NCBI GenBank assembly: GCA_963756185.1
Contig: CAVWMS010000001.1
Coordinates: 806,001-870,000, forward strand
From: DATAXI01 sp963756185
Lineage (GTDB): Bacteria > Verrucomicrobiota > Verrucomicrobiia > Chthoniobacterales > Chthoniobacteraceae
Direction: 5' to 3'
Length of the DNA: 64,000 nucleotides
The notes beneath the pieces were generated by a model. That model saw nothing but the letters and a program-made list of their open reading frames with translations, ran no database searches and was not told the origin of the DNA. The first letter of the stretch is position 1. Each line of letters starts with the position of its first letter. Position numbers and translations under genes: made by a program. Of the stretch, positions 43,512 through 52,741 are shown in pieces.

Positions 43512-45120
43512 TCAACTGGTTTGCTCGGGCGCAGGCTCGTTTTCGGCCCCTTTTCGGTCGGCCCGGTAACGTTTGACCAGCCACTCGCTCAGGTAGCGGT
43601 CGGGATTGGCGACGGCGTCCTCGGTCAAGATGAGCGACTCGCTGGTACCCTCGGCCAGCTTCAGGCCGAATTCGTAATCCTTGAATACGTCGGCGCAGAG
43701 GTCGCGCATGTGGATGTTCGCGGCGATGGCGCGCTCGACCAATTTGGCAAGGGCGCCGTCGGTCAGTTCGACCTTGAGATTGTGCCGGCTGGCGAGCCTT
43801 TGCGCGAATTCCTGGGCGACTGCGGCGAGGCCTTCGGCCAGCGCCGCTGGCCTTGGACGAGTAATTCGGCGAGCCGCTTGTCCGGGGTCATCGATGAGGC
43901 CCAGGTCCACGGTGAACCGGTTGACGCCGGAGCCGGGCAGCTCGTACTTGAATGAGCGCAGCAGCCGCTCGCAGACGGTCAGCAGGCCGCGCGCGCCGGT
44001 CTTTTCCTCGGAGGCCAGCTCGGCGATGCGCTTGAGGGCGGCTTCCTCGAAGAAGACCTCGATGCCATAGGCGCGGAAGGCGCGCTCGTATTGCCGCACG
44101 ATGCTCCCCTCGGACCGCTGCAAAATCTCGAACAGGTCGTTCACGCTCAGGTCCCGGCAGAGCACGCGCACCGGCAGGCGCCCGATGAATTCCGGCTCGA
44201 GGCCGTACTCGACGAAATCGGCGGTGGTGACCTGATCGAGCATCTCGCTCGTCGTTGCCACTCTCGACCGGCACGGCAAAGCCGATGGTGCTGTGGCGCA
44301 CGCGGCGCTCGACGACGCCGCGGATTTTCTCGAACGCGCCGGAAACGATGAAAAGGACGTGCTTGGTATTGATGGTCTGGCGTTTCGGCTTGCCGCCGGA
44401 ACGCTGGAACTCGAGCGCGGCCTGCAACTGGCCCTGGATGTCGTTGGGGGCGCGCACCGGCACCTCGGTCTCCTCCATCAGCTTCAGCAGCGCAGTCTGC
44501 ACGCCGCGCCCGCTGACATCGCGGCCCATGGGGCTGGAGGTCGAGGCGATCTTGTCCACCTCGTCGATGTAAACGATGCCGTACTGCGCCAGATCGACGT
44601 CGCCATTGGCCCGCTGCACCAGCTCGCGCACCAGGTCCTCGACGTCGCCGCCAACGTAGCCGGTCTCGCTGAATTTTGTCGCGTCGGCCTTGACGAATGG
44701 AACGCCGACCAGTTCCGCGATGTGCTTGACGAGGTAGGTCTTTCCGACGCCGGTCGGGCCCAGGAGGATGACGTTTTGCTTCGTGTATTCGGTTTCGCGG
44801 GCCTTCTTTTCGTCCTCGCTGGCCAGCTTCCGCATGTAATTGACGTTGTTGTAATGGTCGCAGACGGCAATGGCCAGGACCCGCTTGGCGTCATCCTGGC
44901 GGATGACGTAGCGGTCCAGGTGCGCCTTGATGTCGCGCGGCAGGTAGCGGAACTCGAACGGCTCGCCGCCCCGCGTGAGCACCTCCGGCGGGCCGCCGCC
45001 TTCCTCCGGCGCGGCGCTCACCTGCGTGGAAACCGAGACGTGGCTGCCAAACTGCGATTTCATGAATTCGCTCAGCTTCTTCTGCAATTCTTCCGGGGTG
45101 GGGAAAGTCGGCTCACTCAT
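43512..45120 (-). pseudogene. ClpX-like AAA+ unfoldase lacking the zinc-binding domain, frameshifted
   Basis: ATG 45120 (MSEPTFPTPEELQKKL) leads to a ClpX-type AAA domain: IKAHLDRYVIRQDDAKRVLA, Walker A LLGPTGVGKTYLVK, GYVGGDVEDLVREL, Walker B IVYIDEVDKIAS, pore-type RDVSGRGVQTALLKLMEET, GAFEKIRGVVERR with an IGF loop (STIGFAVP), and sensor 2 EKTGARGLL. A one-base change near 44260 and compensating changes near 43860 break the frame. There is no four-Cys zinc domain at the N-terminus, and an extra domain of about 110 residues follows sensor 2, unlike ClpX proper. It may work with ClpP or alone. Confidence 0.82.
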
Positions 45121-45146
45121 TTGATAAAGGCAAAGATAGAGGGAAA

Positions 45147-45180
45147 TTCGAAATTCGAAACCTGAAATTCGAAATCCGAA
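45147..45180. repeat. TTCGAA-type dispersed repeat
   Basis: AAATTCGAAATTCGAAACCTG and a following GAAATTCGAAATCCGAA form short direct repeats with self-complementary TTCGAA cores between the ClpX-like gene and the antitoxin gene. Similar blocks lie at 45492-45512 and 47687-47828. Confidence 0.6.
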
Positions 45181-45222
45181 GGGTTTGCGCGCGCGAAGCG
45201 CAAGGAGCATAGTTGGGGGCAT

Positions 45223-45450
45223 ATGAGCGCGCGCGAAATCATTGAGGAATTGCCCCGGCTGACGCCGGCGGAATTGCTTGAAGTGGAAAGCCGGGTGCGC
45301 GAATTGCAGCGCCATAGGATTGCAAATGGGACTGGATCGTCCATCCGCTGGGGCGAGGCCTTGCTGGAGATCGCCGGCACGGCTGAGGGATTGCCCCCGG
45401 ATTTCGCGGAAAACCACGATCACTATCTTCACGGCTCCCCTAGGCATTGA
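45223..45450 (+). CDS. Orphan antitoxin-like protein
   Basis: The 75-aa protein starts MSAREIIEELPRLTPAELLE and ends EIAGTAEGLPPDFAENHDHY..GSPRH. This build (helical N-terminus with L/E repeats, then LPPDxAxNHDHYLHG) is typical of antitoxins that sit before PIN-domain VapC toxins. GGGGG lies 6-7 bases upstream of the ATG. The following 377 bases hold no PIN gene, so the toxin has been lost or never accompanied it. Confidence 0.65.
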   Translation: MSAREIIEELPRLTPAELLEVESRVRELQRHRIANGTGSSIRWGEALLEIAGTAEGLPPDFAENHDHYLHGSPRH

Positions 45451-45827
45451 GCGCGGTCTCGGAGCGAGAGCGACGAGTTTTGGGACTCTGGATTTGAATT
45501 TCGAATTTCGAGCTTTCCGCCCCTACGGAGCGTGTTACGAAATTGATTTTGCGCTACGGAGTAAAAGGCCAGAAAAACCGGTTTCGCGCCGAAAGGGCAG
45601 ATAGGGTACTTGCGCCCCCTTTTGGAAAACTTTGCGTCTTCGCGCCTTTGCGTGAGTCCCTCTTCCAGAAGGGATTAGACTCACGCAAAGGCGCAAAGGC
45701 GCAAAGAAAATCAGAGCAGGCGACCCTCGAAAAACCGCGCGGTCGAAGATCAAAACGCAACCCTGCTGTTTTTCTGGAGCAATTAATTCCAATCCAAATA
45801 CTTACCCCCAAATTTCGGAACACCATC
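45451..45827. other. Intergenic region with repeats
   Basis: This 377-base gap between the orphan antitoxin and ispE contains TTCGAATTTCGA repeats (45492-45512) and the large inverted repeat at 45630-45706. No gene or PIN remnant was recognised. Confidence 0.45.
45630..45706. repeat. Large inverted repeat, 29-nt arms
   Basis: Left arm 45630-45658 (CTTTGCGTCTTCGCGCCTTT..) and right arm 45678-45706 (GACTCACGCAAAGGCGCAAA..) are reverse complements with two mismatches, around a 19-base loop that itself pairs partly (CCTTCCAG..AGGG type). Short GCGCAAAG repeats lie inside the arm. It is probably a dispersed palindromic element and may act as a terminator between convergent genes. Confidence 0.75.
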
Positions 45828-46655
45828 CTACGCGCCGGCCATTGTCTCGCAGGTCCACAACTCCCCATACTCCTCCCTCGCCCTTGCGGCCAGCGGGGCG
45901 CCCAAGCCGGGCTCGCGGAGGATGGCGAACATGGTCGAGCCGGAGCCGGACATGAGGGCGCCCTCGGTTTCCGGCTGCCGGCGCAGCCATTCCTTCATGG
46001 CGGCGAGCACGAGGTATTTTTCGAAGACGGGGCGTTCGAGGTCGTTTTCGAGGTTGCCCCAGGCGAAGTATTGCGGCTCGTAGCGGATGCCCGCCAAGTC
46101 GCTCGATCCCTGCCAATGCTGGTATGCCCATGGCGTGGGGACGCCAAAGGGAGGCTTCAGGAGCAGTATCGGCAAGCGGGCGACGAAGACGGCGGGCTCG
46201 ACGATTTCACCGCGGCCCCGGCACGTCGCGGGCCGGCCATCGACGAAGACCGGGACATCGGAGCCGAGCAAGGCGGCCATCCGCAACAAGGCCTCCCTGG
46301 GCAGCGGCGTGCCGTAAAAGGCGTTCAATGCCCGCAGCGCGGCGGCGGCGTCGCTGCTGCCCCCGCCCAGGCCGGCGCCATGGGGGATCGATTTCACGAG
46401 GCGCATGCGCACACGGCCCTCGACGCCGGCCTCGGCAAAGAAAAGCCGCGCGGCCCGCACGGCCAGGTTGCTTTCGTCGGCAGGCAGCGCCGGGTCGTCG
46501 CACGAGAAACTCCATTCCTCCGCCTCCTCGACCGTGAGCCGGTCGGCGATGCCGATGGGGACGATCAGCGTCTCGATGTCGTGAAAGCCGTCGGGACGCG
46601 CACCGATGACACGAAGGGAGAGATTGATTTTGGCCGGAGCGGTGGTCTCGATCAT
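45828..46655 (-). CDS. ispE: 4-diphosphocytidyl-2-C-methyl-D-erythritol kinase
   Basis: The 275-aa GHMP kinase has the N-terminal APAKINLSLRVIGARPDGFH, ATP loop VKSIPHGAGLGGGSSDAAAA and the C-terminal MSGSGSTMFAI. It phosphorylates CDP-methylerythritol in the non-mevalonate isoprenoid pathway. The frame is intact and of normal length. No other isp gene is adjacent. Confidence 0.96.
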   Translation of the reverse strand: MIETTAPAKINLSLRVIGARPDGFHDIETLIVPIGIADRLTVEEAEEWSFSCDDPALPADESNLAVRAARLFFAEAGVEGRVRMRLVKSIPHGAGLGGGSSDAAAALRALNAFYGTPLPREALLRMAALLGSDVPVFVDGRPATCRGRGEIVEPAVFVARLPILLLKPPFGVPTPWAYQHWQGSSDLAGIRYEPQYFAWGNLENDLERPVFEKYLVLAAMKEWLRRQPETEGALMSGSGSTMFAILREPGLGAPLAARAREEYGELWTCETMAGA

Positions 46656-46809
46656 GCGGGTAGTGGGAAAGATCCGGGATTCGAAGTTTCCACCCGTCCC
46701 AGGCGCGCCGTTTCCATCCGTTCCCCTGCCCTGACCCGTATTTCGTTTAGCTTCGTGACCATCGTTTTTGCTGGCGCCAGCGAAATGCCATACCTACCTC
46801 TTCTTCGAT

Positions 46810-47684
46810 ATGTCGGCGACCAAAAAGTTAACCCTCGGCCATTCGCCCGATCCGGACGATGCGTTCATGTTTTACGCGCTGGCGGAGAACAAGATCGACA
46901 CGCGCGGCTACGAGTTCGAGCACATCCTGCAGGACATCCAGACGCTGAACGAGCGCTGCACGCGCGGCGGAGCTGCACATTTCGGCGATTTCGATCCATG
47001 CCTATGCCTACGTGCTGGAGCATTACGCGCTGCTGCCGTGCGGGGCGAGCATGGGGGACGGCTACGGGCCGATGGTGGTGGCGAAGTCGCGCGAGGGGCT
47101 GACTCGGCACGCCGGCGGACGATGAATTGCGGACTGGCTGCGCGGGCGGATGATCGCGGTGCCGGGGGCGATGACAAGCGCGTACCTGGCGCTGCGGCTT
47201 TTCCTGGGTGAATTCGATCGCGTGCAGGTGCCGTTCGACCAGATTTTCGAGCATGTGGCGGACGGCGAGGCGAAGGCGGGGCTCATCATCCACGAAGGGC
47301 AGCTGACTTATGCGGAGGAGGGTTTTGTGAAAATCATGGACCTTGGCGAATGGTGGATGCGGCCAGACCGGGCTGCCGCTGCCGCTGGGCGGGCAACGTG
47401 ATCCGCAAGGATATCCCGCCGGCGGAGCGGTCGGTAATTGCGTCGATCCTGCGCGAGAGCATCCGGTACGGGCTGGAGCACCGCGCGGAGGCGGTGGAGC
47501 ACTCGATGCCGCTGGCGCGCGGAATGAACATCCCGATGGCCGACAAATTCATCGGCATGTACGTGAACGATTACACGCTCAGACTACGGCGAAACGGGAC
47601 GACGGGCGATCCACGAGTTGCTGGAGCGGGCGCACGAGGCGGGAATCATCCCGGCGCCGGTGGAGCTGGAGTTTGTGGATATGA
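46810..47684 (+). pseudogene. mqnD: 1,4-dihydroxy-6-naphthoate synthase, frameshifted
   Basis: ATG 46810 gives MSATKKLTLGHSPDPDDAFM followed by FYALAENKIDTRGYEFEHIL, the MqnD N-terminus. Corrected frames continue ISAISIHAYAYVLEHYALLP, GASMGDGYGPMVVAKS, RMIAVPGAMTSAYLALRLFL, HEGQLTYAEEGFVKIMDLGE, NVIRKDIP and PMADKFIGMYVNDYTL. MqnD cleaves cyclic dehypoxanthinylfutalosine to the naphthoate in the futalosine menaquinone route. At least four frame changes lie between 46970 and 47590. Its true stop is unclear, as the end runs into the TTCGAA repeats; a nearby TGA at 47682-47684 in a shifted frame is used. Confidence 0.83.
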
Positions 47685-47686
47685 GC

Positions 47687-47828
47687 CGGGAAATTCGAAG
47701 TTCGAAACTCGAAATTCGAATGCGACCCGTGTCTCCCCGAAACCCTTCCTCGCGCCGCGGTACTTCGATTTCGAATTTCGAATTTCGAATTTTCCCCCTA
47801 TTTCGAATTTCAGATTTCGAATTTGCTC
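47687..47828. repeat. TTCGAA dispersed repeat cluster
   Basis: Two blocks of direct and inverted TTCGAA/AAATTCGAA units: GAAATTCGAAGTTCGAAACT (47690 on) and TTTCGAATTTCGAATTTCG (47770 on), then CAGATTTCGAATTTGC, between mqnD and the oxidoreductase. Orientation is reversed between blocks, giving potential to fold. Confidence 0.65.
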
Positions 47829-47830
47829 CT

Positions 47831-48780
47831 GTGAAAGCCATCCGGGATTCCGGTTCGGCGATCCTCCGTTGTCGCGGACATCCCGATCCCATCCCCGGCC
47901 GGCCAGGTGCTCGTCCGGCTGCACGCGGCGGGGGTGAACCCTGTGGAGGCTTATATGCGCTCGGGGAAATATGCGCGGCTGCCGGCGCTGCCTTATACGC
48001 CAGGGGCGACGGGGCGCGGGGTGATCGAGGCGGTCGATGAGGCGGTCGCTCGTGGGCAAGCGGGTGTATGTCGGCGGGATCGCTGACCGGGACTTATGCG
48101 GAGAAGGCGCTTTGCGGGCCGGGCCAGGTTTTCCGCCTGCCCGATCAGGTCTCCTTCGAGCAAGGCGCGGCGATCGGTATCCCGTACGGGACGGCGGCGT
48201 GGGCGTTCTTCTATCGCGGCGCGGCGCGGGCGGGGGAGACGCTGCTGGTCCATGGCGCGAGCGGCGGGGTCGGGACGGCGGCGGTGCAGCTCGCGAAGGG
48301 CGCGGGGTTGCGCGTTTTTGGGACGGCGGGGATCGGCGGAGGGGCTCGAGCTGATCTTGCGGAATGGGGCGGAGGCGGCGTTCAACCATCGCGAGCCGGA
48401 TTACTTGAGCAAGATCAAGGCGGCGGCGGGAGCGGCATCGACATCATCCTGGAGATGCTGGCGAACAGGAACCTGGGGCATGACCTGACGCTGCATCGGC
48501 ATCGAATGGGCGGGTCGTGGTGGTGGGAAGCCGCGGGCACGGTTGAGATCGATCGCGCGGAATATCATGGCGCGGGAGGCGGATATCCGAGGGGTCATGC
48601 TCGCCACCGCGCCGGCGGCGGCCTCGCGGAGATATACGGCCGCATCTCCGCCGGGCTGGCGGACCGTTCGCTGGATCCGGTCATCGGCTCGACACTGCCG
48701 CTCGCCGAAGCGGCGCGGGCACATGAGGAAATAATGGTTCCGAGCGGGGCGCGCTTGGCAAGATTGTCCTAACCATGTGA
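47831..48780 (+). pseudogene. Zinc-independent quinone oxidoreductase (zeta-crystallin type), frameshifted
   Basis: GTG 47831 (VKAIR..) leads in corrected frames to GQVLVRLHAAGVNPVEAYMR, SGKYARLPALPYTPGATG, PDQVSFEQGAAIGIPYGTAA and the NADPH loop LLVHGASGGVGTAAVQLAKG. Later segments are KIKAAAGGSGIDIILEMLAN and YGRISAGLADRSLDPVIGST followed by LPLAEAARAHEEIM. A last-frame correction gives GKIVLTM and stop at 48780. It is an MDR-family NAD(P)H reductase of quinones. Frame changes near 47925, 48055, 48340, 48430 and 48505 break it. It overlaps the next gene's GTG start. Confidence 0.78.
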
Positions 48781-50309
48781 GCGCCGGGGAGACAGCCGCT
48801 GAGAAACCGGCCAAATCCCAGGCGAACACCTGGTATCTGACCCGCTTTCTCCTGCTGCGCTGGCTCGGGCTCATCTACGCGGTCGCGTTTCTGATTGCCG
48901 CGCGGCAAATCGTTCCGCTCATCGGCGAGCATGGACTTACCCCGGCCAATCTTTACATGGCGCTGGTGCAGGATCATTTCGGCACGAAGGCGGCGGCGTT
49001 TGAGAACCTGCCATCGCTCTTCTGGTTCGGGTTATCGGACCGCCTGCTCGATGGGCGTCGCATGGGCCGGGTTCGCGCTCTCGCTGGTGGTCGTGGCCGG
49101 TTACGCGAATTCCATCATCATGGCGATCCTATGGGCCACTTACATGTCCTATGTCCATATCGGACAAATCTGGTACGGGTACGGCTGGGAAATCCAGATA
49201 CTCGAGACCGGGTTCCTGGCGATTTTCCTTTGTCCGCTGCTCGATCCGCGCCCGTTTTCGCGAAGGCCTCCGCCAGTTGTCATTCTATGGCTCTATCGCT
49301 GGCTCGGCTTTCGCATCATGCTCGGCGCGGGACTTATCAAGTTGCGCGGCGACCCGTGCTGGCGGGATTTGACCTGCCTCTATTATCATTACCAAACCCA
49401 GCCGCTGCCGAATCCGTTGAGCCGCTATCTTCAGTTCGCGCCGCATTGGTTTCAAAAGTTCAGCGTGCTCTGGAATCATTTCATCGAGCTGGTGGTCCCT
49501 TGGTTTTCCTTCGGGCCGCGCCTTGCGCGCCATATCGCGGGCGTGCTGTTGATCAGTTTTCAATTCATCCTGATCGCCAGCGGCAACCTGGCCTATCTCA
49601 ACTGGCTGACCATCGTCCCGTTTATCGCCTGTTTCGACGATACCTTCCTGCGGCGCATCATGCCCGGTTTCATTCGCCGGCGGGTCGAAGCCGCGGCGGC
49701 CAAACCGCGGCTCCCATCTGCCTTACACGATCTCGTCGATCTGTGTCGCCCTGCTCGTGGGCGATCCTCAGCATCGAGCCCACGTTGAATCTTTTCTCCG
49801 GCCACCAGGTGATGAATGGCTCGTTCGATCCGCTGGACCTCGTGAATACTTACGGCGCATTCGGCAGCGTGGGCCAGGAGCGGCACGAAATTATCTTCGA
49901 GGGGACCGACGACGACCTGATTACCTCGCATACTCAATGGAAGGCCTACGAGTTTCCGTACAAGCCGGGCGATCCGATGCGCTGCCCGCCGATTTGCACG
50001 CCCTATTATGGCCGGCTCGACTGGCAGATATGGTTCGCGGCAATGGCCAGCCCGCAGGAGTATCCCTGGACCCTCAATTTCGTCTGGAAGCTGCTGCACA
50101 ATGACCCCGGCACGCTCTCGCTGCTGGCCAACAATCCTTTCCCGGATCATCCGCCCCATTACATCCGCGCGCAGCTTTATAACTACGAGTTCGCGCCGCC
50201 CGGCGAGAAAGCGTGGTGGCACCGGCAATTGATCGGCGAATGGCTCCCGCCGCTGGAAAACAGCGACCTCGAGGACCTCATGAATTCCCAGCCATGGCTG
50301 GGCGAATGA
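48777..50309 (+). CDS. Lipase maturation factor family protein (LMF1-like), compensated frameshifts
   Basis: GTG 48777 starts MSAGETAAEKPAKSQ. Most residues are membrane helices: RFLLLRWLGLIYAVAFLIAA, then (shifted frame 49050-49710) FALSLVVVAGYANSIIMAIL, LDPRPFSRRPPPVVILWLYR, MLGAGLIKLRGDPCWRDLTC and FIELVVPWFSFGPRLARHIA, and a soluble C-terminus WKAYEFPYKPGDPMRCP, RLDWQIWFAAMASPQEYPW. The GAGLIKLRGDPCWRDLTC and DWQIWFAAM motifs are characteristic of LMF1 proteins, which in animals help lipases fold in the ER. A bacterial role is unknown. The 3' end overlaps the convergent PAP2 gene by 32 bases. Confidence 0.85.
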   Translation: MSAGETAAEKPAKSQANTWYLTRFLLLRWLGLIYAVAFLIAARQIVPLIGEHGLTPANLYMALVQDHFGTKAAAFENLPSLFWFGLSDRLLDGRRMGRVRALAGGRGRLREFHHHGDPMGHLHVLCPYRTNLVRVRLGNPDTRDRVPGDFPLSAARSAPVFAKASASCHSMALSLARLSHHARRGTYQVARRPVLAGFDLPLLSLPNPAAAESVEPLSSVRAALVSKVQRALESFHRAGGPLVFLRAAPCAPYRGRAVDQFSIHPDRQRQPGLSQLADHRPVYRLFRRYLPAAHHARFHSPAGRSRGGQTAAPICLTRSRRSVSPCSWAILSIEPTLNLFSGHQVMNGSFDPLDLVNTYGAFGSVGQERHEIIFEGTDDDLITSHTQWKAYEFPYKPGDPMRCPPICTPYYGRLDWQIWFAAMASPQEYPWTLNFVWKLLHNDPGTLSLLANNPFPDHPPHYIRAQLYNYEFAPPGEKAWWHRQLIGEWLPPLENSDLEDLMNSQPWLGE

Positions 50310-50940
50310 GCATGCCGGCCGCACCCGCCCGGGCCCGAAAGAGACCGAACGCGATCATCGCGAGACCAAAGCCGCCGATAACATCCACGACATGATGCTG
50401 GTAAGTCAGCAGCGTGGAAAGCCCGATGAGCGTGAACCAGGTATTGCTGGCTGTGCGCAGAAGGCCGCGCGTGTGACGGGCATAGAGGACCGCGAGGATG
50501 GTTTGAAGGGCGATGTGCAGGGAGGGAAATAAGTTGGTGGGCTGATCGAATCCATGCAGCAATTTGAATAACGCGCCGGTCCAGCCTTCGGCCTGCGGAA
50601 TAAGGATTCCCATCCGGAGCGGCATCAACAGGAAGCAAACCCCGGCGACAAGAATGACAAAGACAATCCGGCGCGCCAGCAGACGCAATTCACCGCGGCT
50701 CGTGCACAGGAATGGCGCCGCGACAAAGAACAAATCCAGCGACATATAAGGAACGATCATCACGGGGACAAACGGGATGTAGCGTTCCCATGCGTAGTAC
50801 CATGTCCCCACGCCGCTTCGGTGCGCGGTGATCCAGTTGCATCCTCCATAGACCACGACAAATAGCAGCGACAAGGCTGCCGCTGCCGCCGCGGCCAGCA
50901 GCTTCGGCGGACGTGTATCGAACTTAAGAGGCGCCGTCAT
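50278..50940 (-). CDS. PAP2-superfamily membrane phosphatase
   Basis: The 220-aa protein has six hydrophobic segments and the PAP2 core: NLFPSLHIALQTIL (general-acid His) and TYQHHVVDVIGGFG (nucleophile His-Asp relay). The first motif KxxxxxxRP is not obvious. It probably dephosphorylates lipid or prenyl phosphates, or transfers a head group like Aur1-type relatives. ATG 50940 overlaps the upstream stop (ATGA). It is the last gene of the lipid cassette; E. coli YnbD is the counterpart by position. Confidence 0.82.
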   Translation of the reverse strand: MTAPLKFDTRPPKLLAAAAAAALSLLFVVVYGGCNWITAHRSGVGTWYYAWERYIPFVPVMIVPYMSLDLFFVAAPFLCTSRGELRLLARRIVFVILVAGVCFLLMPLRMGILIPQAEGWTGALFKLLHGFDQPTNLFPSLHIALQTILAVLYARHTRGLLRTASNTWFTLIGLSTLLTYQHHVVDVIGGFGLAMIAFGLFRARAGAAGMLIRPAMAGNS

Positions 50941-52661
50941 ATTCCATTCACCCGCCGCGCGAGCGATACGCTGAAGATTCCCCATTCATCGATTTCCTCG
51001 CGCAGCTTTTCGAACCCGGCGGCGCGCACCAACTCATCCATTTCCGCCTGGGTGCGGCGGCGCATGATCCACGGCTTGCCTTCGCGATTGGTGAGCACGC
51101 GCGCAATGAACTCGACCTGCGGATGCCACGGCTGATTGGTATAGACCAAATAGCCGCCCGGCTCGACCGCGTCAGCGAGGCCGCGCAGCGAATTCATCAC
51201 CGGCTCGTTCTCGGGAAATAACTCGTACAGGCCGGAAACGATCCCAATGGTCGGCCCCGGCGCAACCGCCGCGAGCGAGGCGCGGTCAAATGCGTTGCCT
51301 TGCGCGACCGTGACATTCTTCAATCCCAACTCATCGGCCAATTGCCGCGCAGCCTCGACGTTCTCGGGCTTGTAATCGCGCAGCACGGCAGCCATCGGTA
51401 TCCGGGATTCCTCCTTCACCGTCTCGAGCACATAGCGGCCGGGACCCGATGCGATATCGAGCAGGCGCACGGGCCGGCCCGCGCTGCAAGTCCGGCGGAT
51501 GGCGTCGCGCAGCACGGTTTGGAGATTGGCCTTTCGCGCGCGGATGCCGCGCCAGCCGGCGCTGTTCAGATATGCGCGGTCGAATGCCCGGCCCACCGGC
51601 CCGCGTCCGCGCGGCCTGTTTTTGTAAACATAGTCGAGGCTAAGTCCGGAATCGAAGCCGGACTCCCATCCCACCTCGATGCCGCGGCTCAGCCTGCCGA
51701 GCGTCCTCATGCCGAAACGAGTTACCTTGAACATTGGGTTACCCGGCCGGAGCAGCCGGTCGTATTCGTCCCTGGTGAACCCGCGCTTGTCGGCCTCGAG
51801 CAAGGCCGGCGGCTGCGGCGCGCGCGCAAAGCATTCCTCGATGAACTTGCGCGTCTTCGACACAACCCATCGCCGCCCGGTTTCGTGAAAAATGGCGTGG
51901 TAGAAACCGGGAAGCGTGACGAATTCCTTCGCCGGCGAGGAGAGACGGTCGAAGAATTTTCGCTGGGCCGATTTTTCAACGATCCAATCCTTCCCGGCGG
52001 CGAACATCAGCGTCGGGACGCGAATCGCTCCGGCATCCGCGATCAATCGCGTCGAGGCATCGTACATATCGAGGAGGATATTGACGGCTATCTGCCGGAA
52101 TATCATGGGATCGGCTTCGTAAGCGGCGGCCTCCGTGCGGTCGTGCGTAAGCATTTTGGCCTTCACGTAACTTTTGACATGGCCGGCGCCGAAGAGACGC
52201 TGTCTCAGCCGCAGCAGCGGCATCGCAAAGGGTACATATAACTTCACACGAAATGCCGGCGTCCCGAGGATCAACCCGCGAATGGGCGGCGCGTAATCAT
52301 GCACCCACGCCGCCGCGGCAACCGCGCCAACGCTATGCGCCAGGACCACCATATTTTCGACGGGGATGCCATGCTCGACAGATAAATGACGGACGAACGC
52401 CTCGATGTCGCGTATAATCGCGGCAAAATTTTCAGCCGAACCGCGTTCCCCCGGCGAACGCCCATGGCCGCGCGCGTCCCAGGCGAATATGGCCGTGTCT
52501 TCGAGGCCGAGATTGCGGACGGTTTCCTCCCAGCGCCCCGAGTGCTCGTGTCCGCGATGAAGGAGGATCAGCGCCTTTCCCGCCGCGCCCTCCGGCAGCC
52601 ATGCGCGGTAGAAGAGGCTCGAGCCGTCCCAGGATTCGAATGTGTGTTCCGTTGTTTGCAC
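50937..52661 (-). CDS. ynbC: Bifunctional alpha/beta hydrolase / SAM methyltransferase, YnbC-like
   Basis: The 574-aa protein joins a monoacylglycerol-lipase-like hydrolase (about 1-280: LILLHRGHEHSGRWEETVRN, DARGHGRSPGERGS, nucleophile Ser in VVLAHSVGAVAAAAW, FYHAIFHE catalytic His) to a class I methyltransferase (about 350-574: VRLLDIASGPGRYVLETV, IVSGLYELFPENEPV, LVYTNQPWHPQVEFIARVLT). The linker GFTRDEYDRLLRPGNP is part of the family. The same fusion occurs in E. coli YnbC. It may deacylate and methylate a phospholipid head group. ATG 52661 is preceded by a promoter candidate at 52701-52727. Confidence 0.88.
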   Translation of the reverse strand: MQTTEHTFESWDGSSLFYRAWLPEGAAGKALILLHRGHEHSGRWEETVRNLGLEDTAIFAWDARGHGRSPGERGSAENFAAIIRDIEAFVRHLSVEHGIPVENMVVLAHSVGAVAAAAWVHDYAPPIRGLILGTPAFRVKLYVPFAMPLLRLRQRLFGAGHVKSYVKAKMLTHDRTEAAAYEADPMIFRQIAVNILLDMYDASTRLIADAGAIRVPTLMFAAGKDWIVEKSAQRKFFDRLSSPAKEFVTLPGFYHAIFHETGRRWVVSKTRKFIEECFARAPQPPALLEADKRGFTRDEYDRLLRPGNPMFKVTRFGMRTLGRLSRGIEVGWESGFDSGLSLDYVYKNRPRGRGPVGRAFDRAYLNSAGWRGIRARKANLQTVLRDAIRRTCSAGRPVRLLDIASGPGRYVLETVKEESRIPMAAVLRDYKPENVEAARQLADELGLKNVTVAQGNAFDRASLAAVAPGPTIGIVSGLYELFPENEPVMNSLRGLADAVEPGGYLVYTNQPWHPQVEFIARVLTNREGKPWIMRRRTQAEMDELVRAAGFEKLREEIDEWGIFSVSLARRVNGI

Positions 52662-52700
52662 GGAAACAGCCTGCCATTCGCCGTTTTAAACCGTTAATTG

Positions 52701-52727
52701 ATTATATTTGCGCAAACATTGACGCAA
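52701..52727 (-). promoter_or_regulatory. Possible sigma70-type promoter before the hydrolase-methyltransferase gene
   Basis: On the minus strand a perfect TATAAT (52706-52701) is preceded 15 bases earlier by TTGCGT (52727-52722), in a locally AT-rich stretch about 40 bases upstream of ATG 52661. The 15-base spacing is short for a strong promoter. It would allow the last two genes to be transcribed apart from the first three. Confidence 0.4.
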
Positions 52728-52741
52728 GTGATGGCGCAATT

